Shown piece after piece: positions 11,915-21,349 of a stretch of DNA of 42,981 nucleotides. The translations under genes and the position numbers were made by a program. The stretch's first letter is position 1, and each line of letters starts with the position of its first letter. Source of the stretch: Welwitschia mirabilis (taxonomy: Eukaryota > Gnetophyta > Gnetopsida > Welwitschiales); assembly GCA_051453625.1 (NCBI GenBank), contig JBOZIK010000001.1, positions 111,613,227 through 111,656,207 of the forward strand. The letters are read 5' to 3'. A model generated the notes under the pieces. It did no database searches. It worked only from the letters and a program-made list of their open reading frames with translations, and was not told the origin of the DNA.

Positions 11915-11985
11915 AATAACTGAGTGGTAATATAACTCATGGAATACTTGACCTTCATTTACAAGGTTATGCATTTAAAACTGTT
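11915..11985 (+). mobile_element. tRNA-like (SINE head) remnant
   Basis: AACTGAGTGGTAA at 11918-11930 resembles a pol III A box, and GGTTATGCATTTAAAA at 11964-11980 resembles a mutated B box. It is probably a degenerate SINE head. No 3' tail or target-site duplication was identified. Confidence 0.3.
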
Positions 11986-12680
11986 GATGATCAACTTGGC
12001 ACACTATAAGGCACTGAATGTAGTTGTATCATTCATTTGGATGATCATGATGGTTGTACTTTCAAGCATGGTAATTACAAGTTTTGAATTCAAGATGATT
12101 TGAAACATTTATAGAAATCTTTAATGCTATGAATATCATTGAAGAGTAAAGACTTAAAAATGAAAAGTAGTTCTAAAAGACCCATAAAAAAATATGTGTG
12201 TTCTTTTGTTTGTGTATTTTTATGGATAAATCATGATACATTATATGTTCTTGTACTAGTTCTAAGGTGGTGTCAGACCTCAAAAATAAATTATATTAGA
12301 TAATAAAAATGAAAATATGTAAAAATATAAGGGATACGTTACTTAAAAGAATGCAAGATAAAACAACGTAAGACACAACACAGGTATGAAGAAGAGAAAA
12401 AGAGATTACCATGATTATTAAAGAAATAATTTGTTAGAAAGAGATGATATTAATCTTCTATCTTTAACAGCATAGAAATTCATTATGGGTCTTTCCACTA
12501 AAGAGGCTTAGAGAAGGATGACCTTAAAAAGGAGCATCTCTTATTAGAAGGTTACAAAACCAAAGCTAGAGAAGTTGAAAAAGGTATCAAAATATTCAAG
12601 TGCACCTTTTCTGTGTAAGCATGAATGTGAAATAAAATAAAACAGACAATACTAATTTTCTACATATTTTTAAAAAAAAC
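11986..12680. other. AT-rich sequence, perhaps the 3' end of the minus-strand LINE
   Basis: No domain is recognised. It lies beyond the C-terminal zf-RVT domain of the LINE at 12680-16211 and could be its 3' untranslated region, but no poly(T) marking the element end in plus sense is clear. Confidence 0.35.
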
Positions 12681-15600
12681 ATTATAGAGAAATCCTATTC
12701 CTTGAAGTGCAAGTTACATTTACATTTTCAAATGAAGTAAAGAATGTAAGGCTATATAATCTACCAAAGAAAAATATGAACATCACTAAATTAGGGTTGA
12801 TCTCAAGAAAAAATATCTCTAAATTATCAAGAATATAAACCCATCTCCATGTATTCTTCGCAAATGAGTAGTGGAAAAAAAACATGCAAGAAATCATCCT
12901 CTTTTCCACACATCATATAAACTAGATTTAATGCCTTTAAATTACAAAAATGATTTTTAACAAGAAGCCTTTGAAACGTTAGATACCAAAGAAAGTGCTT
13001 AGTCTTTAGAAGAATTGGAATCTTTAAAATATCATTTAATGAAAAGATCCATTAGTAAGATGGTTGTTAAATTTACAATTTCATTTACAGACAGAGCTAA
13101 CATCAGTATTACTTACCAAAAAATGATAGGATTTCACTAAAAAGAAGGGAATCATAGGTGACTAATCTTGCCAACATAATTATTCTATATACAAAGACTT
13201 ATTATGAAAGACTTGACATGCATAATGCCAAAACTAATAAATCTTAAGAAAAGCTTATTATAGACTAATAGAAGCATTATAAGCTTGCTAGAAATTAATT
13301 AAGGTTATCTCTTTGTTTCTTGAACATAATATTTGTAATGAAGGTAATATAACATTAAGCCATTAATTTGATAGTCTGTATTTTATTATTTCTAAAGGAG
13401 CATGAAAAATTGGTAATCACAATAAAACAATATGCTAAAGCAACTTACTTAAAATAGATGATCCCAAGAAATAAAGGAATGAAACATCTACCAAGCCTTA
13501 TAAATAGTTTTAAAAACATAAGTGTCTTAAAATTTTATCTCTGTGGGAGTAAAAAACCAATTTATAGGATGGATGTCTCATCATATCCATCAACTATACA
13601 GAAATGAAATACTAAGTTGTGAAAAAAGTAAATCAGAAATCATAGAAGTAGTAGTAAAACATTATATCACTAATTGTATAGTCAATCTATTACCTTGATG
13701 ATATAAATTACTAAATCTTAAATCTTTTTTTTTCTCCTGAGAAAAATCCATAATATTTTAAGCAACTCTATGAAATGCTTTTTTTCCTTCTGCATAAGAT
13801 CACATAAAACTTCTAAAGACTTGTTCTAACCTTGAATAAGCAGATTTTGAAGGAGTCTAATCATAAGAATAATAAACATGAGGAGAAGCAATGATAAATT
13901 TATAAATCAAATATTAGCTTCCAAGAGAATGACATTTTATCCTTTATTTATCCACTTTCATGTGAATTCTTTATAAATTATGAGGATGAATTTTAAAAAA
14001 AAAAAAGAATGCATAAAAGTTCAAAAGTTCCCCCATCCCCCATCCCCTTGAGATTCTAATAATATTCACTCACCACATAAATTAAAGGCTTTTACCTATT
14101 TATATCACCTCCTAATAATTGATAATACTACTAAATATGAGGGGGGAAACTTGATTAATAGATTATTGATCATTTTTAACTATGAAGAAAGAATCATCAA
14201 CAAAATGCAAATTCAATAACCAATGAAAAGCATTACCCACAGAGATTTAGCTATAATTATGAGAAGGTATGGAGCTAAGGAAAAACATTTCTTGACTAAA
14301 AATTAAATAAAAAATGTATAACTTATGCCTTAGGAGGTAGCAATACAAGCATTTACATCTACAAATAAACATATCACCATATAAACAAATTGTGGTCTGA
14401 AACCTAATTTTTTAATACGTAAAATAATAAAATCTCATTTAATTTTATTGTATGCTTCAGAATAATCAAGCTTAATAAAGACAATATCTTGATTTGAATC
14501 AGTAGACTATTGGTGATATTTACATGCTACCATAATATTGAAAAGAATATTCATACTAGGAATAAAATCTGTCTATTAATCAGTGATGATATCAGATAAA
14601 ATTCTTTCAAGTCAGTGAGACAAGTACTTGACCCAAATCTTACAAGTAAAATCTAATAAGGTAATAAGGCATCAATTATTGATAAGAAGAGGATCAATTA
14701 ATTTAGGTAATAAATAGATGACACCTTTGTTAATATGTTGATTAAGCAATTCCTTGTAAATAGCTTCTTTGATGATGTTAAGATAATCATGAGTTAGTAG
14801 ATACCAATCTTCTTTATAAAGTAAAAACTAAACACCATCAAAATTAGATACTTTGCCATTGATCATATTGAAAACAAGGATATTTTAATTCTTCAAGAGT
14901 AATATCAGCATCTAACATTTGTTTTCTTTCAATAATAATAACCAGAGAAATTAAGGAATAGAGCCAATTACACTCATCACAACTGATAATAGTTACTTGA
15001 AATATAGTATGAAAATTCTTCTTTATAAAAATGAAAATGTCATTATCATGGAAAATAATTTAACCATTAACCTGCAAAGCATTAATTGAAGGCGTGCTAT
15101 TTCATTGACTCAAAAATTTTAAAAATTCTTTGGGAATATCATGTTGAGTCTGTAATCACTAAAGCCTACTTTGAGAAGGGAACTCTCTGCTTAATCAATG
15201 TTCCACTTTTATTGATTCATCCTACCTTTAGTAAACAAGCTTAAAGCTCAAGATTAAAAAGATCAAAAGTAAGTTAATTATTTAAGTTAAATTTTCTACA
15301 TAATAGATTAGAGTGAAGATCTAGCTTATAAAACTACTTGTTTTCCCCTGTACCAAGCATACTTCTAAACTCATCATAAAGTGCAACCCCACTGATAATT
15401 CTAGACTATGTGGTGAGAAGGTCTAGACTCTGCATACCATAATGTACTAAGAATTTATTGTCTAGTAGGACACTTATACCATCTTGTATGAACTCGATAT
15501 AAAGAATATCAACTTCTTAATGGTAAACCTATAAGTTTAATGAAAGCTTGAATAGGAAACTAATATGATAAAATATCCACATCCAAAACTTTTATTGGTT

Positions 15601-16211
15601 GGTTTAGTTTGCAAAAATGAAAGAATAGAATAATAAAATCTATTAAGGTAACTAAAAATCCTTTGGTTACCCCTTTGAAAATCACTCCAGGTATAGTGAT
15701 GCTATTAAGATACTACGTCTAGAACATCAAACTTATTTTTGAACTACAGCCATGCATCTATCTCAATAGGATGTAAAGAAAAAACATCTCAACCAAGCTT
15801 ATCTAAAGAGAACTCCACCATATTAAAATCTCCTTTAAAAACCCAAGGGATGGAAGGCAATAAGCGAGCCAAGTCCATCCAAAGTTGATGTCTTGTATGC
15901 ATTTGATTTGGTGCATAAATAGAGGAAACATCAAACATACTCGTGAGGGTAGANNNNNNNNNNAATATGTGGAATCTAGTGATAAGAAACTAAAATGGCA
16001 ACATCACCTTGCCCCTTAGTATGTTATGTAACAAAGACTTTAGAGCGATAAAACAAGCCTGACAGTAAAGTTACAAATCTAGAGCTAAAATCTTAATCTT
16101 TTGAAATAACAAAATATCTAAAGAGAGGGACAGCCTAGAGAGGAACTCTCTAGTGTTCTTACGCTGAAGCATATTAGTAAAGCCTTGGACATTCTAAGAA
16201 ATTATAGTCAT
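12680..16211 (-). mobile_element. L1-type LINE, ORF2 (endonuclease-RT-zf-RVT), decayed
   Basis: ORF2 starts on the minus strand at 16211 with MTIIS*NVQGF, the standard plant LINE endonuclease opening (MxxlsWNvRGl). The APE endonuclease continues with IYAPNQMHTRHQLW, then WVFKGDFNMVEFSLDKLG near 15800 and HHYTWSDFQRG near 15690. RT follows: IYLLPKLIDP near 14720, IKLDYSEAYNKIKWDF near 14480-14430, and FSLAPYLL near 14280. The C-terminal zf-RVT domain reads FLWYLTFQRLL, then CGKEDDFLHVFF and FAKNTWRWVY near 13000-12830. Many stops and frameshifts make it non-functional. A 10-N gap lies at 15954-15963. ORF1-derived sequence lies upstream at 16540-18850. Confidence 0.9.
15954..15963. other. Short assembly gap (10 N)
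   Basis: Ten Ns inside the LINE endonuclease region, with no duplicated flanks. Confidence 0.9.
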
Positions 16212-16539
16212 ATTGTGTGATAAGGCCCATACAAATATCTACATCTTCCATTCCTTCAAGGGTGTCATATTAATTAGAAGTATCATTTTAGGTAGAGACC
16301 TAATAAATAACTACAGCTAAAGAAATAGTTTGTGACTCAGTTTGCTTAGCTCTCTTTCGACTGATTACACTATGTGTTGTTATGCTATATACGTAAAGGA
16401 TTATGAGGAGCTAAGAATGCTTGTGATGGTGGAGGAGTAGGCTCTACAACAACCATAAATTATTTATTAATTAGACCTTGCTAAGAATATGCTGCAAGTG
16501 GTAAAGAAGAAATCTACGTAACTTGTGGATGTGCTTTAG

Positions 16540-16809
16540 AAATAACCTTCTATTGTTTGGCTTTAATAGCACTCCTCTAGTTATGATTCTCAAGAAAAAT
16601 ACATTTGAAGACACAATGATCATAGTGATAACAAATACAGGAATTAGACAAATTAAAATAATCTTCCTTTTGATTATCAATGGTACATGAAATTAGAAAA
16701 ATACATTAGAAAACACCTTCTATTGTTTGACTTTAATAGCATCCCTTTAGTTATGATGCTTAAGAAAAATACATTTGGAAATACAATGATCGTAGTGATA
16801 ACAAATGCA
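16540..16809 (-). pseudogene. LINE ORF1 zinc-knuckle piece, unit 1 and first part of unit 2
   Basis: On the minus strand the sequence encodes a remnant of a LINE ORF1 CCHC knuckle: NLSNSCICYHYDHCVFKC, in which C-x4-H-x4-C survives but the first Cys is out of register. About 170 bases long, the piece is repeated: unit 1 is 16540-16682, and unit 2 starts at about 16711 and is interrupted at 16809 by the plus-strand LINE insertion. It lies upstream of ORF2 (16211) in the same orientation, as ORF1 should. The repetition itself is not normal LINE structure. Confidence 0.6.
16800..16809. repeat. Target-site duplication, left copy
   Basis: AACAAATGCA at 16800-16809 matches 18431-18440 at the far side of the LINE insertion. 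The outer A residues on the right merge with the poly(A) tail, so the unambiguous shared core is CAAATGCA. Confidence 0.75.
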
Positions 16810-18432
16810 GCAGACTTTTTACTAAAGACAGGCTTATTAAGTTGGGGATGCAGATAAATCCAAATTGTGTCTTTTGTAGCATGGTAGGTGGGTCTAGAAA
16901 CCACCTCTTTTTTTAGTGTTCTTCAAGTTTCTCCCTTCTTAGGTCATCTCTCAATTTGGTTGGCTTCAGTGTGCAAGATTTTTCTTGGAGGGAGATATGC
17001 TACTAGCTGAAAAGGAAGTACAGCTCTAGGATCACCCAGCATGAACTCCTGAAATTCAATATTACAGCGTGTATCTATTTCATTTAGAAACTAGGAATGA
17101 AAGTATCTTTAGGCAGAAGAACATCCAAATTGCCTATATTATTCAAGAAATCAAATTTCACTTGTCTATCAGACTGTCCTCAATTCACAAGCTAAAAACT
17201 ACTAAAAAGAACAAAGCCTGGTGCCAATCAGTGGGGATTTCTCCACTCCTTCTGGGCTGATTCATGTAAATTTTAATCTATCTAGTGTGTTTTTTTGTAC
17301 ACAGTTTTCCCATGTAGGGTTTCCTTTGCTCGCGTGAAGAGGAAGCCCAGCAGAAGGATGTTTATGAATGTCACTGAATCTTTCATGGTTCCTTACCACT
17401 GGAATTCTGTATTGAGACCTTAATGGTCAAGAGAAGAAGGAAAGACTTACAGGTTGCAGCACAATTCAGCTTCATACGAGCTAAAGGATTGATGCAGACT
17501 CAAGTGGTATCGGGAATACAGTGGAGCCCTGCCTGTTCCTAAGCATATGACTAAGTTTTATATCTGTTCAAGCGATCAAAAGAGGGTTCCCTTTTGTCAC
17601 TCAGCAGAAACCTGCGTCGTTCTCTGTTTTTTGTTATGATCTATGGACATGGGATTGAGTCTGCAAGTCTGGACTCAATCAAGCCTGCAGTGTAGTCCCA
17701 TCATAGGTTTGTTTTAGCTGAGAGTTTCAGGTTTCTTTAGGCTGGAATCAACCAGCCCACACCATGCCTTGCAGGATGCTATCATTTGATTATGGAAAGC
17801 TCAAAGTTTTCTAGATTATCTTCCAAAAGCCAGAGGAATAAGCCCTCCATACAGCTTGCTAATGTTTAGAAGGAAAACAGGGCACTCTAGAACATAGGGC
17901 CTCTGTATCTGAACACTGTTATGTACATCTAGCTGTGATGAAGGTAAGAGAATTTCCTGGGTAGAACAGAGCTTAGTCCCATTTCGGATGCACTGTGTAG
18001 TGGCATCTCCATGCGTTTTCTATTGCCCTCCATTTAGATTGGTCATGATTCAGCCTCCCTTAGTGAGGTGATCTTCAAGAAAGCGACAAATTGTGTGTGT
18101 TACACCCAGCTCCTTTTGAATTCTATATGCAGGATAGCATACGAGGTCGGGTCTCATTCTGGGATGACACTGGAGGTTATAATTAGTATTACTATCAGGT
18201 TTTCCTTTCTTTTCCCTTCATTCTTTTAATTTCCAAGATTCTAAGTGGATTTTTTGAAGTCTGTATCCATCCTCAATCTAATGGAGAGATGGTTTCATTT
18301 CCCAGAGTCTAAGTAAAGTTTCTGGGACATGGCTTTTCCAGCCTGATTGGGTTCCACCAAGTCTTGTAATGGGTTGGATTTTTAACATTATAGTAATGAA
18401 ATTCATCAAATTTTTATTCCAAAAAAAAAAAA
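16810..18432 (+). mobile_element. 5'-truncated LINE insertion with zf-RVT domain, long 3' region and poly(A)
   Basis: This 1.6 kb insert splits a repeat unit whose sister copies read straight through. It begins inside the zf-RVT domain (TKDRLIKLGMQINPNCVFC, then NHLFF*C at 16821-16920, giving the C-C-H-C zinc pattern). It continues to the usual plant LINE tail, ETRNESIFRQKN (17090-17125), and a stop at 17258-17260. About 1.16 kb of apparently non-coding sequence follows, ending in a 12-base poly(A) at 18421-18432. A ~10-base target-site duplication flanks it. The insert is visibly richer in G+C than its surroundings and less decayed, so it is younger than its host array. The long 3' region could be a family-specific UTR or a transduced downstream segment. 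Confidence 0.85.
16821..17260 (+). pseudogene. zf-RVT C-terminal part of the inserted LINE
   Basis: This is the C-terminal domain of a plant LINE ORF2 protein, which follows RT and carries zinc-binding residues. CVFC and, 13 residues on, H and C (HLFF*C) are visible, with a stop where Glu usually stands. A second stop and a frameshift precede the ETRNESIFRQ segment. The final stretch from about 17072 to 17257 is open. The 5' truncation removes all of the endonuclease and RT. Confidence 0.8.
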
Positions 18433-18440
18433 CAAATGCA
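18431..18440. repeat. Target-site duplication, right copy
   Basis: See the left copy at 16800-16809. The interrupted ORF1 unit resumes immediately after it. Confidence 0.75.
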
Positions 18441-18850
18441 ACAATTAGATAAATTAAAATAATCTTCTTTTTTATTACCAATGGTACACAAAATTTAAGT
18501 TTGTTTGAGATATGGTAATTTGATAGTGCCTTTGTAATGGGTATTACACGTTGCCCACCATCATGGGTCCTACACTTGCCCATCAAGCTGATGATAGAGC
18601 CTCGTTTACCCCTAAGCTAACACTATGTAGAGATAATACCCTAGTCGAGGTGAGGAAACTAGGTACTCACATGGTACATGAAACTAGACAAATGCATTAG
18701 AAATAACCTTCTGTTGTTTGGCTTCAATAGCACCTCTATGGTTATGAAGCTCAAGAAAAATACATTTGGAAACACAATGATCATAGTAATAATAAATGCA
18801 GGAATTAGACAAATTAAAATAATCTTCCTTCTAATTACCAATGGTACATG
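18441..18850 (-). pseudogene. LINE ORF1 piece: end of unit 2, truncated SINE, unit 3
   Basis: After the LINE insertion, unit 2 resumes and ends at 18482 (TGGTACAC). A 5'-truncated SINE body occupies about 18497-18670. Unit 3 (18671-18850) repeats the zinc-knuckle remnant, with the Cys that survives in unit 1 now Tyr. Units 2 and 3 are 360 bases apart (18482 to 18842). Confidence 0.65.
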
Positions 18851-18859
18851 AAATTTAAG

Positions 18860-19160
18860 TTTTTTTGAGATACGGTGATTTGATATTGCCTTTGTCATGG
18901 GTCTTACACGTTGCCCACCATCATGGGTCCTACACTTACTCACCAAGCCGATGGAAGAGCCTCATTTACCCCCAAGCTAACACTATGCAGAGATAATACC
19001 CAAGCCGAGATGAGGAGACTAAATACTCATATGGTTATTTATGGTTAGGGCTAACCACAAACCCTTTTGATTCCTTGTGGGGATTTGAACTCCTAACCAC
19101 AAAGAAATCACTAACTAGATTTAGAGTTTGAAATTCTAGCCTTACTCATTCAGTCATAAT
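18860..19160 (-). mobile_element. tRNA-derived SINE, Leu/Ser-type head
   Basis: On the minus strand a tRNA-like head carries an A box (GACTGAATGAGTAAGGC, 19155-19139) and an exact consensus B box (GTTCAAATCC, 19090-19081) within GAGTTCAAATCCCCAC. The A-to-B span of about 75 bases suits a class II tRNA with a long variable arm, and the A-box wording is closest to tRNA-Leu as I recall it. A body of about 200 bases follows and ends in a 7-A tail (T run 18860-18866 in plus sense). A 5'-truncated second copy lies at 18497-18670. This is inferred from pol III boxes and structure; the family name is unknown to me. Confidence 0.6.
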
Positions 19161-19836
19161 CTAAATAGATGGATGAGAAAATGTAAATGCAATGCACATT
19201 CACAATAATCCATGTTAACATGTCCAATCATGATTAGCAAGTGCAAGAAATATTATTGATTGAAAAACTCTTCAACAAAAGCACTAAACTCATGAGTTTG
19301 ATCATTTCTTCAAAAATTATAATGGGGTTTAAGCTCCTTGACCCCACTAGGGCCTTACTACCTCTTGGCCAAGCAAGGCGAGCTAAATGGTCAGATCACA
19401 GCTGGATTCTTCCTACCACTATTAAGCTAATAAGGATAGCTACCCGTTGCACTTCTTAAAAATTAAGTGCATCATTGAAACATAGCTCTATCATGAGGCT
19501 TTTCTTATTCTGCTGGCACATTTCTTTAAATGCAATTCATACTGTTTCAGAGTCAGAGGCTTGCAGAGATTCTGCACTGTGCTTGCTGTGCTCCAAATTT
19601 TGGATCGCTGGATTTGCGGTGGTAAATTCTAAATATCCGAACCACGTTTTTCGTTTGGCCAAACGGGCTTGGCTAGTGCTTCACACCACAAATTGCACCA
19701 AACAGATTCAAGAACGCTGAAGTATCCCGCAGCAGTTCTTACGCTTATTTGCAGAGACCAGGGTATGAGAGGGTCCGACAACACCAAACTAACACCAAAC
19801 GAACGATGAAAGATTTACTGTTGGAAAATCCCCCTT
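19161..19836. other. Intergenic DNA and probable 3' UTR of the minus-strand gene
   Basis: From about 19480 upward the sequence becomes richer in G+C and CpG, matching the gene body, and probably contains the 3' UTR and terminator of the gene ending at 19837. A canonical AATAAA in minus sense was not found; AATAAG-like words occur near 19742 and 19507. A perfect 14-base palindrome lies at 19652-19665. Confidence 0.45.
19652..19665. repeat. 14-base perfect palindrome CGTTTGGCCAAACG
   Basis: Self-complementary sequence in the 3' flank of the gene. It could be a protein-binding site or chance. Confidence 0.9.
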
Positions 19837-20709
19837 CTAAGAAATTACAACCCTTTTCTTCAGAGGTTTGGAGTGTGCAAACAGCACGCCTGCGCTGAGG
19901 CAGAGGCAAATTCCCAAGCCAATCTCCAAGCCGTATTTCAGGCCACAGCTGAACCAGGAACCGTCTGTTTCTTCCTCTGCTGACATGTCATCAAACTCCC
20001 AGTCGCTGCTGCTGCCATCAGAACCAGAGCATATCCAATTGGATTCTGTGAAAAAATCTAAATCGTCTAGGACTTCCGATTCCGAATACGCGGAGCCACT
20101 TTCAGCGTCTTCTCTGCCTTCCGGAATGGTATCAAGCGTGCCATTCCAGACTGGCTTTTTCCTCGAAACGAGTTCTACTGTTTGCTCCAAAGTCGGGGAA
20201 ACCCTTGAGGCTTTACCAAACACAGAGACATGCGCCACAGGATGAATGCTTCGAATCCATTTGAACGAATCCTGGAGCTTACTTCTGCACTCCATTCTCC
20301 ACTTTGTCAAGGGACTTAAATCTTCTCTAATTTCGGTGCTTTTCTCAAAGGATCCGCAGATCAAAACCTCGTCTCGCAGGTAAAGCTCAAAAGAAAGGTC
20401 GCAATAAACTCGAACATCGTCGGAAGAAACATAACATATTCCGGCGGAATGCTTTCCGTCAATCCGGCAGCGATGGAGAGTAACGAAGGCACTGGACGAA
20501 GAATGAATTAGGCGTCCATTGATTTCCAAACCAACCGGCTTGCTGCGAGGAAGAAAATGAAGCATTACTGATTCTGGAACGTTGAATGCTTCTCTGCATC
20601 CGGCGCTGCTAATGCTCACGCAAAACGCCTGGACTTCTAAGTGACCGTTCCTCGGGCTTCTTGCATCAGGCGACGCAAGTTGCGAAGGCCTTGCCAAGAT
20701 TTGACGCAT
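19837..20709 (-). CDS. At1g01500-like family membrane-anchored protein, 290 residues
   Basis: This is the only intact gene in the window. The protein matches the plant family typified by Arabidopsis At1g01500. The beta-rich domain starts at HLEVQAFCVSIS (residue 23), followed by MLHFLPR (49-55), LEINGRLIHSSS (61-72), CYVSSDDVRVY (92-102), KWRMEC (136-141), VSVFGKA (161-167) and RKKPVWNGTLDTIPE (183-197). An acidic, Ser-rich linker spans about 199-250. The C-terminus is WFSCGLKYGLEIGLGICL with a hydrophobic segment at about 256-278 and a basic KPLKKR tail, the usual Gly-rich membrane anchor of the family. The start is the first ATG (20707-20709); an in-frame TAA lies five codons upstream, so the frame cannot be longer without an intron. 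Some databases label the family erythronate-4-phosphate dehydrogenase, but no dehydrogenase motif is visible. Its biochemical function is unknown. Length is slightly below the ~300-330 I recall for the family. Confidence 0.88.
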   Translation of the reverse strand: MRQILARPSQLASPDARSPRNGHLEVQAFCVSISSAGCREAFNVPESVMLHFLPRSKPVGLEINGRLIHSSSSAFVTLHRCRIDGKHSAGICYVSSDDVRVYCDLSFELYLRDEVLICGSFEKSTEIREDLSPLTKWRMECRSKLQDSFKWIRSIHPVAHVSVFGKASRVSPTLEQTVELVSRKKPVWNGTLDTIPEGREDAESGSAYSESEVLDDLDFFTESNWICSGSDGSSSDWEFDDMSAEEETDGSWFSCGLKYGLEIGLGICLCLSAGVLFAHSKPLKKRVVIS

Positions 20710-21300
20710 CTTTCTCAAAACTTAGCCTAAAAGATCAGAAAGCTTTTCTCCGAAGAAGATTACAGGCTCTGCCTTCGAAAGCCTATGGCGCTGAACCTCT
20801 TAAGGCAAAATCCTTCATCGGAAATGCACGTGAAATAGAATCGAACTTCGATACTCTTTTCACACTTGCGTTTCTTGGAAACAAGTCTGCTTCCACAAAC
20901 GGACTCCAGATTCCCCAGGACACTTCAAATTCGATAATTCCAGTCACGTTTACTTCGAGAAGAACGCGAGACCATCCTTTTCTAGAAGAACGGTCGGTAT
21001 CTGCGACAAGGGAACTGTGAGATATGGAAATACGCTGCTATTGGATTCTAGAACCCATGCGACAAGGAAACTGTGAGAAATGGAAATAAGCTGCTATTTG
21101 ATTCTGGAACCCATAAAGTCGTTTTGAGAAAGGCAAACGACAAGCGACGGCGAAAGTTACTACTTTGACTGATGCGGTGCAGCAAAAATGTACGTGTGGA
21201 GTCCAGACTCTGCAACGTCCGCAAAAATGTGGACCGGAGAAACAGGGCGAGAAAAGCTGTAGGAGAATTTTCGTCAAGACCGAAAACACGGAAAGGACAA
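20710..21300 (-). promoter_or_regulatory. Probable 5' UTR/promoter of the gene, with an 84-codon open frame
   Basis: This is the CpG-rich upstream flank of the gene, with composition like the gene and unlike the LINE that begins at about 21350. In minus sense an open frame runs from 21037 to 20786 between a TAG at 21040-21038 and a TAG at 20785-20783. It contains RVLLEVNVTGIIEFEVSW and looks protein-like, but I cannot match it to a family. It has an ATG late in the frame (MKDFALRGSAP then stop), which could act as an upstream ORF. A possible 76-base intron (20796-20721) would join it in frame to the gene. A 56-base tandem duplication lies at 21003-21114. No convincing TATA box was found. Confidence 0.4.
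21003..21114. repeat. 56-base tandem duplication upstream of the gene
   Basis: Copies at 21003-21058 and 21059-21114 are directly adjacent and differ at five positions (about 91% identical). The duplication lies 300-400 bases upstream of the gene's start codon. Confidence 0.93.
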
Positions 21301-21349
21301 AAACATTAATAGATTTTGGGTGTCATTAAATAAAAAATTATATCATGAG

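Noticed and set aside
17261-18420. A separate host gene inside the LINE insertion
   Set aside because: The GC-richer stretch has no long open frame or recognisable domain and ends in the LINE poly(A) tail. A transduced segment remains possible.
19077-19160. Functional tRNA gene
   Set aside because: Pol III boxes are present, but the stems do not pair well and the segment continues into a SINE body with an A tail.
19868-20245. 125-codon plus-strand open frame
   Set aside because: It lies antisense within the At1g01500-like gene, whose protein matches a known family along its whole length. The antisense translation resembles nothing.
20661-21020. 119-codon plus-strand open frame overlapping the gene's 5' end
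   Set aside because: No family recognised, and it covers the same DNA as the minus-strand upstream frame. The CpG-rich composition alone lowers stop frequency on both strands.
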